Shown in pieces: positions 6,304-9,760 of a DNA stretch of 9,760 nucleotides. The stretch covers positions 1-9,760 of the forward strand of contig DCZG01000100.1 in assembly GCA_002331575.1 (NCBI GenBank), written 5' to 3'. Every line of letters begins with the position of its first letter. The first letter of the stretch is position 1. The stretch is from Atopobium sp. UBA2090 (GTDB taxonomy: Bacteria; Actinomycetota; Coriobacteriia; Coriobacteriales; Atopobiaceae). The notes beneath the pieces were generated by a model. It was not told the DNA's origin. It did no database searches and was given only the letters and a program-made list of their open reading frames with translations. A program made the position numbers and the translations under genes.

Positions 6304-7421
6304 TCGGCGTGTCCATGCCCTATCGTGGGCTTGAACGCCGATCTCGGCACTATGGCGGCTTCGTTCCGCTCCGGCGTCATTGGAAGCGCTGGTGTCGGAG
6401 TGGCCCGCGTCATCGTCGCTGCGCTCAACCGTCCCCTCTTCGAATGCTCGTCCTCATGCTGGCATACGTTCTCTTTGCCGCGACGATCTGCGCGGGCTAC
6501 TACGAGGTCAACTACGTCATTCCACATAGTCTGGATGTCGGACAGGAGGTCGTCACCGATTCCGAGGTCACCCCTGCCGCATCGACGTCAGTCTCGAGCG
6601 AGCTCTCTGCTGACACCTCGGCCGGAGTGACTTCGACAAGTTCCGTCTATCACAGCTCTGACGTCTCTGTCACGCTGAAGCACGTCTCCTATGACTCGGG
6701 GGTCTTCGACAACAGCGCGTCTGGCGCGAACGCGCACTACGGGTCAAAGATCTCCTACACCCTGGCTGATGTCCACGTGAAGGACGCGAGCAACATCCGC
6801 ACGGCCTTTGCCCAGGATACCTACGGCGTGGGATTCAGCGAGCTTCTCTCCAGCATGTCAGCGAGGATGGGCTCCGTCGTGGGCGTCAACGGGGACTCGT
6901 ACAGCAACAACCGGCATGCCAATAACGGCACCATCGTTCGCAACGGAGTCATCTATCGTGCCCGGTCTTCGACTGAGGAGACGTGCGTGCTCTATCGAGA
7001 CGGGACCATGCGGGTGTTCCCGCCTGGAAGTATCGACGAATCCCAGCTCGTCGCCGACGGGGCGTGGCAGAGCTGGGTGTTCGGCCCGAGCCTTCTCGAC
7101 GAGGGCGGGGATTCGAAGACGAAGTTCACGACCTGGGACTACATCACCGAGAGCCATCCGAGGACGGCAATCGGCTACTACGGACCCGGCCACTATTGCC
7201 TGCTCGTCGTCGATGGCAGGGAGCCCGGTCGTTCTCGAGGGATGTTCCTCAGCGAGATGTCAAAGCTCTTTTCGGACCTTGGGTGCAGGATCGCTTACAA
7301 CCTCGACGGGGGACATTGCTCGTCGATGACAAAGGGGACGACCGTGGTGAGCAATCCCTACAAGCCCAGCAAGGAGATAAGTGACGGGCTGTTCATCTGC
7401 GAGACGGGAGGCACGTCATGA
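6300..7421 (+). CDS. Membrane-anchored phosphodiester glycosidase (NAGPA/DUF2233 domain)
   Basis: A 373-residue protein. An Arg/His-rich N-terminal tail (about 7-48) precedes a single hydrophobic anchor (about 49-67), a Ser/Thr-rich linker (about 85-120), and an external catalytic domain (about 125-370). The domain carries NGDSY (197-201), HPRTAIGY (286-293) and NLDGGHCSSM (334-343), the conserved signature of the phosphodiester alpha-N-acetylglucosaminidase family. Family members cleave sugar-1-phosphate diesters; a cell-surface glycopolymer or exopolysaccharide is a likely substrate, but this is inference. The start overlaps the PAP2 stop (ATGA), with a G-rich stretch at 6290-6294 before it; the ATG at 6315 is an alternative, and the ATG at 6444 has no ribosome binding site. 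Pairing with a lipid phosphatase suggests envelope polymer remodelling or phosphate salvage. Confidence 0.82.
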   Translation: MIGVSMPYRGLERRSRHYGGFVPLRRHWKRWCRSGPRHRRCAQPSPLRMLVLMLAYVLFAATICAGYYEVNYVIPHSLDVGQEVVTDSEVTPAASTSVSSELSADTSAGVTSTSSVYHSSDVSVTLKHVSYDSGVFDNSASGANAHYGSKISYTLADVHVKDASNIRTAFAQDTYGVGFSELLSSMSARMGSVVGVNGDSYSNNRHANNGTIVRNGVIYRARSSTEETCVLYRDGTMRVFPPGSIDESQLVADGAWQSWVFGPSLLDEGGDSKTKFTTWDYITESHPRTAIGYYGPGHYCLLVVDGREPGRSRGMFLSEMSKLFSDLGCRIAYNLDGGHCSSMTKGTTVVSNPYKPSKEISDGLFICETGGTS

Positions 7422-7627
7422 GACTCATCGGGTTGGTGATTGCCGCCGCCAGGCATGCGACGATCGTCCTGGCTCTCGTGTTCCTGGCGTTTTCGGTCCT
7501 CGACTGGTTCAATCCCCTGATGGGCTTCGCGTCAAGTCCAGCCGCCGCCCCGCTCCTCGTGACGTTCTGCCTTTCGGCGCTCGTCACGGCGAGCCTTCGA
7601 GGAAGCCGTCAAGGAGGACGGCGATAG
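7418..7627 (+). CDS. Small two-helix membrane protein of unknown function
   Basis: A 69-residue protein with two hydrophobic stretches (about 4-28 and 40-60) and a basic C-terminus (GSRQGGRR). Its ATG overlaps the glycosidase stop by 4 nt and has GGGAGG at 7406-7411 with a 6-nt spacer, so it is very likely translated as the last gene of the operon. No known family is recognised. Its position suggests an accessory subunit or modulator of the membrane-bound phosphatase, glycosidase or kinase, but nothing in the sequence specifies which. The following 52 nt to the convergent HAD gene contain no convincing terminator. Confidence 0.65.
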   Translation: MRLIGLVIAAARHATIVLALVFLAFSVLDWFNPLMGFASSPAAAPLLVTFCLSALVTASLRGSRQGGRR

Positions 7628-7679
7628 CGAGGGGCGTGACGTGCGTGGAGAGTGGCAGCGCGGTCGTTGCTGCTCGCCC

Positions 7680-8522
7680 TCAGAGGAAGTAGCGCTCCAG
7701 AACCTCGGTCGCTCCGTCGTGGTCGCTGTCTGCCACCGTGAGGTCACACCAGTCCTTCACCGACCTCACGGCTCCGCCCATCGCGATGGAGCAGCCGGCG
7801 ATCTTGCAGACCTGCTCGTCGTTGACCGAGTAGCCAACGGCCATGACGTCATCCATCGAGATGCCCAGCTGCCAGGCAAGCCCGCACAGCCCCGAGCTCT
7901 TGCTCACGCCATAGGGGCTCACGTGAAGCCCGGTCGCGTGGTAGTAGGCCAGGCTCAGCGGGTAGTCCTTGAGGCGGTTGTTGGTGTCCGCGCACTCCTC
8001 GAACGAGGTGTGGTAGATCACGATGCGCTCGATCTGGTCGATGTTTGCGCTGAGGAACTGGCGGAGGTCGTCGTCGCGCGAGACGATGTGGTCGAAGACG
8101 CGGGCCTTGTGGTCGAGGTGGAACCTCTCGAGACGCTCGGGGCTCAGGTCGACGGACGACCCGTTGAAGACGCTGTTCTTGACGGCGTGCATGATGACGT
8201 CGCGGCCGGAGGTGACCTCGAGGACCTTCCGGACCATGGTCGAGGGCAGGAGGTGCCGACGAACGACCTCGCCCTTCTTGAAGTCGTAGAGCTCCGTGCC
8301 CATGGAGAGAATCGCGTAGGGGAGACAGCCCAGACCGTCGTCCCCGCAGTAGTCCATGATCTCCCACATGACGCGTCCCGAGCTGAGAACCACGTACTTG
8401 CCCTTGTCGAGCGCCTGACGGATGAGGGGGACGGCGCTCCTCCTCAGCTCCTTGTCCGAGCCGAGCAGCGTTCCGTCGAGGCCGAGCACGAGCATCCGGT
8501 AATCGCGGGCGGGATCATACAA
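7680..8522 (-). CDS. Cof-like HAD-superfamily protein lacking the catalytic nucleophile
   Basis: A 280-residue protein with the length and layout of Cof-type (HAD IIB) sugar-phosphate phosphatases: N-terminal LDGTLL (15-20), motif II S48 in VLSSGR, a cap domain (about 85-195), motif III K208 in PYGVSKSSGL, and a C-terminal core ending IAMGGAVRSVKDWCDLTV...DHDGATEVL. Two key residues differ. The nucleophile Asp of D-x-DGTL is G14 (codon GGC), and the first Asp of the G-D-S-x-ND metal motif is Y231 (GYSVND, codon TAC); D16 and D235 are kept. Phosphatase activity by the normal mechanism therefore looks unlikely. Start is TTG at 8520-8522, because AGGAGG lies exactly 6 nt upstream; the next in-frame ATG (8493-8495) begins only 4 residues before G14. 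It is transcribed alone, convergent to the membrane operon. Confidence 0.85.
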   Translation of the reverse strand: MYDPARDYRMLVLGLDGTLLGSDKELRRSAVPLIRQALDKGKYVVLSSGRVMWEIMDYCGDDGLGCLPYAILSMGTELYDFKKGEVVRRHLLPSTMVRKVLEVTSGRDVIMHAVKNSVFNGSSVDLSPERLERFHLDHKARVFDHIVSRDDDLRQFLSANIDQIERIVIYHTSFEECADTNNRLKDYPLSLAYYHATGLHVSPYGVSKSSGLCGLAWQLGISMDDVMAVGYSVNDEQVCKIAGCSIAMGGAVRSVKDWCDLTVADSDHDGATEVLERYFL

Positions 8523-8528
8523 GGCGGG

Positions 8529-8534
8529 CCTCCT
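8529..8534 (-). promoter_or_regulatory. Strong ribosome binding site selecting a TTG start
   Basis: AGGAGG on the minus strand is followed by a 6-nt spacer and TTG at 8522-8520. An ATG at 8518-8516 is out of frame with the HAD coding sequence, so TTG is the best start. Confidence 0.7.
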
Positions 8535-8573
8535 GGTCTTATGTGGGCGTCGGATGAGGCAGGCGCTTGCCGC

Positions 8574-8582
8574 ATTCTAGCA
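8574..8582 (-). promoter_or_regulatory. Extended -10 promoter for the HAD gene
   Basis: On the minus strand, TGC followed by TAGAAT (5 of 6 matches to TATAAT) forms an extended -10 element about 50 nt before the TTG start. No good -35 hexamer is visible at 16-18 bp, which extended -10 promoters tolerate. Transcription would begin near 8567. Confidence 0.5.
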
Positions 8583-8648
8583 TGACGGAGAATCGCAGAA
8601 CTCATCGGGCGGGCAGGCGAGAAGGTGCGGAATCAAACGTGGACAGAA

Positions 8649-8683
8649 AGAGGGCGACGCACCGTCGAGGCGCGTCGCCCTCT
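8649..8683 (-). terminator. Intrinsic terminator of the PanB-like operon
   Basis: A perfect 12-bp GC-rich stem, AGAGGGCGACGC at 8649-8660 with GCGTCGCCCTCT at 8672-8683, and an 11-nt loop. On the minus strand it begins 22 nt after the PanB-like stop and is followed by a short T-rich run (TTTCTGT). This is the best terminator in the window. Confidence 0.75.
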
Positions 8684-8705
8684 CCGAGGAGTCCTATTTC
8701 AGGGT

Positions 8706-9587
8706 CTAGCCCTCGAACTTGTCCATCATGTCCTTGAACTTCTCGAGCTCGGTCGGGTCCATGTGATAGCCGTGCTTCTCCTCCGGATACACGCCGTCGC
8801 GAACGTCGTCCGCCCAGTCGCCGTATGCGTCGCATAGGAACGGCAGCAGCTGAGCATAGGTCTTGGAGTGCGATGCGGGCTTGGGCATGACGCCGAAGGT
8901 GTCCATGTCGACCATCTCGGAGCCGTCGCAGGGTGCGCCGCCGGCGATGGAAACCACGGGCACGCGCAGCTTCTCGGCGATTGCCTGGGAGACCTCCATG
9001 GGGGTGAGCTCGATGGTCATGCCGCCCATGCCGTTCTCCTGGTACTCGTAGCCCCACTTGAAGACGCGGAACGCGTCCTCGGCGGTCTTGCCCACGCGCT
9101 TGTAGCCGGTGGCGTTGGTCTGCCATCCGGAGATGGCACCGATGTGGCCGTAGACGGGCACGTAGTTATCGGTCATGTGCTTGAGGACGTCGTTGGTGAT
9201 GCCCATGGGCAGCATCGAGTCGGCGCCGTCAAAGACCCATTCGGCCGCCCAACGAACCGCCTTGTCCTTGGTGGCATAGGTCGGGGTGGGCATGTAGAAG
9301 TTGATGTGAATGATCTTGGTGTACTCGCGGAACTTCTGGATGGTGAGACTGCAGGCGACCATCTCCTCGTCGAGACGAGAGGAGGAGCGCAGGCTCAGCA
9401 TCGAGGGGATGCGGCAGATGTCACAGCCCACCATCTCGGCGGCCATCGCGAAGAACGGCCCGAGCTCTGCGGGGCACATCTGCACGATCTTCTCGCCGTT
9501 GTCCTTCATCTTCTGCAGGTACGCGAGGTTCTTGCGGGACTTCGAAGCGGTAGACATCTTGATGTCTGCATGCTCATTGTCTGCCAT
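8706..9587 (-). CDS. PanB-family protein (ketopantoate hydroxymethyltransferase-like) with altered active site
   Basis: A 293-residue predicted TIM-barrel protein aligning along most of its length with PanB: PVYGHIG (145-150; PanB PVxGHLG), GYKRVGK (161-167), the IELTP segment (192-196), VPVVSIAGGAPCDG (209-222) and DGVYPEEKHGYHM (264-276). Aligned by eye to E. coli PanB, Mg2+ ligands D45, D84 and E114 correspond to about P61, Y98 and M128, and K112 to about L126; the catalytic base E181 (here E193) and S46 (S62) are kept. It is therefore unlikely to be the genuine pantothenate enzyme and may catalyse another aldol or C-C lyase reaction in the PEP mutase/isocitrate lyase-like superfamily. Start: AAGGAG at 9594-9599, 6-nt spacer. 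It lies 50 nt behind another minus-strand gene, probably in one operon, and is followed by a clear terminator. Confidence 0.75.
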   Translation of the reverse strand: MADNEHADIKMSTASKSRKNLAYLQKMKDNGEKIVQMCPAELGPFFAMAAEMVGCDICRIPSMLSLRSSSRLDEEMVACSLTIQKFREYTKIIHINFYMPTPTYATKDKAVRWAAEWVFDGADSMLPMGITNDVLKHMTDNYVPVYGHIGAISGWQTNATGYKRVGKTAEDAFRVFKWGYEYQENGMGGMTIELTPMEVSQAIAEKLRVPVVSIAGGAPCDGSEMVDMDTFGVMPKPASHSKTYAQLLPFLCDAYGDWADDVRDGVYPEEKHGYHMDPTELEKFKDMMDKFEG

Positions 9588-9637
9588 GGGGTGCTCCTTC
9601 TTATGGCTAGCTGGGTTGCTGGTACGAGACGTACGTG

Positions 9638-9760
9638 CTACTGGGCGTCGAGGGCGTCGAGACGGGCGATGATCTCCTTGATGGTGTCATGGGGAAGACC
9701 GACCTGCGGGAACTTGAGCAGGGTCTTCATCTTCATGCTGGCGACGGGGCCGAGCTCGGG
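9638..9760 (-). CDS. C-terminal fragment of an unidentified gene, cut by the right window edge
   Basis: The last 40 codons and TAG (9638-9640) of a minus-strand gene. The visible tail includes PELGPVASMKMKTLLKFPQVGLP and ends in an amphipathic helix, DTIKEIIARLDALDAQ. The codon use is GC-rich like the neighbours. The gap to the PanB-like start is only 50 nt and has no terminator, so the two genes are probably co-transcribed with this one first. The terminal helix is the kind that closes many TIM-barrel aldolases and lyases, but the fragment is too short to assign. Confidence 0.6.
   Translation of the reverse strand, partial: PELGPVASMKMKTLLKFPQVGLPHDTIKEIIARLDALDAQ

Noticed and set aside
7654..7674. 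Small hairpin between the convergent genes as a bidirectional terminator
   Set aside because: Only about 5 bp of stem (GCAGC/GCTGC) and no T-run on either strand.
8516..8518. ATG as the start of the HAD gene
   Set aside because: It is out of frame with the HAD protein; the in-frame TTG at 8520-8522 is correctly spaced from AGGAGG.
8706..9587. Genuine panB (pantothenate biosynthesis)
   Set aside because: Aligned metal ligands and Lys112 are replaced, so only family membership is supported.
1..9760. CRISPR array, tRNA or rRNA genes, transposase, phage genes or replication origin
   Set aside because: No repeat-spacer pattern, cloverleaf or rRNA-like stretch and no recombinase or phage protein was seen on either strand.

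Overview
The window is GC-rich DNA with tightly packed genes, frequent ATGA stop/start overlaps and strong AGGAGG-type ribosome binding sites. It looks like a high-GC Gram-positive. The protein repertoire would suit a Coriobacteriia-type actinobacterium (Olsenella/Atopobium/Collinsella-like), but that placement is inferred from the general character of the proteins and is not proven.

Layout. (1) 13-684 (+): a complete fructose-6-phosphate aldolase/small transaldolase with the aldolase-type active site. (2) 685-1044: a gene-poor stretch with three nested or linked inverted repeats (698-830) and an orphan reading frame that looks like a gene remnant (848-1018). (3) 1045-3468 (-): an 807-residue P-type cation ATPase of the CtpE type. 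(4) 3469-3703: a divergent promoter region. (5) 3704-7627 (+): histidine kinase, OmpR/PhoB-type response regulator, PAP2-family phosphatase, membrane-anchored phosphodiester glycosidase, and a 69-residue two-helix membrane protein. The kinase/regulator, phosphatase/glycosidase and glycosidase/small-protein pairs each overlap by 4 nt. (6) 7680-8522 (-): a Cof-like HAD protein that starts at TTG and lacks the usual nucleophile Asp. (7) 8706-9587 (-): a PanB-family protein whose metal-binding residues are replaced, in one operon with an upstream gene cut by the right edge (9638-9760).

Main result. Ten copies of an 11-bp unit beginning GTTTA occur in exact 11-bp register at three promoters: four in front of the ATPase (3513-3556, facing left), two in front of the kinase gene (3636-3657), and four in front of the PAP2 gene (5568-5611). 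Direct repeats with 11-bp periodicity are the normal target of OmpR/PhoB-family regulators, and these units resemble actinobacterial PhoP boxes (GTTCA-type units). The simplest reading is a self-contained local regulon. The encoded two-component system would control itself, a cation (probably Ca2+) pump, and an envelope module that dephosphorylates a lipid or polyprenyl phosphate and cleaves sugar phosphodiesters outside the cell. Phosphate limitation and cell-envelope stress are both plausible signals; the short extracytoplasmic loop of the kinase slightly favours envelope sensing.

Two enzymes at the right end keep their family fold but have lost residues normally needed for catalysis, so they probably carry out a different reaction or a non-catalytic role.
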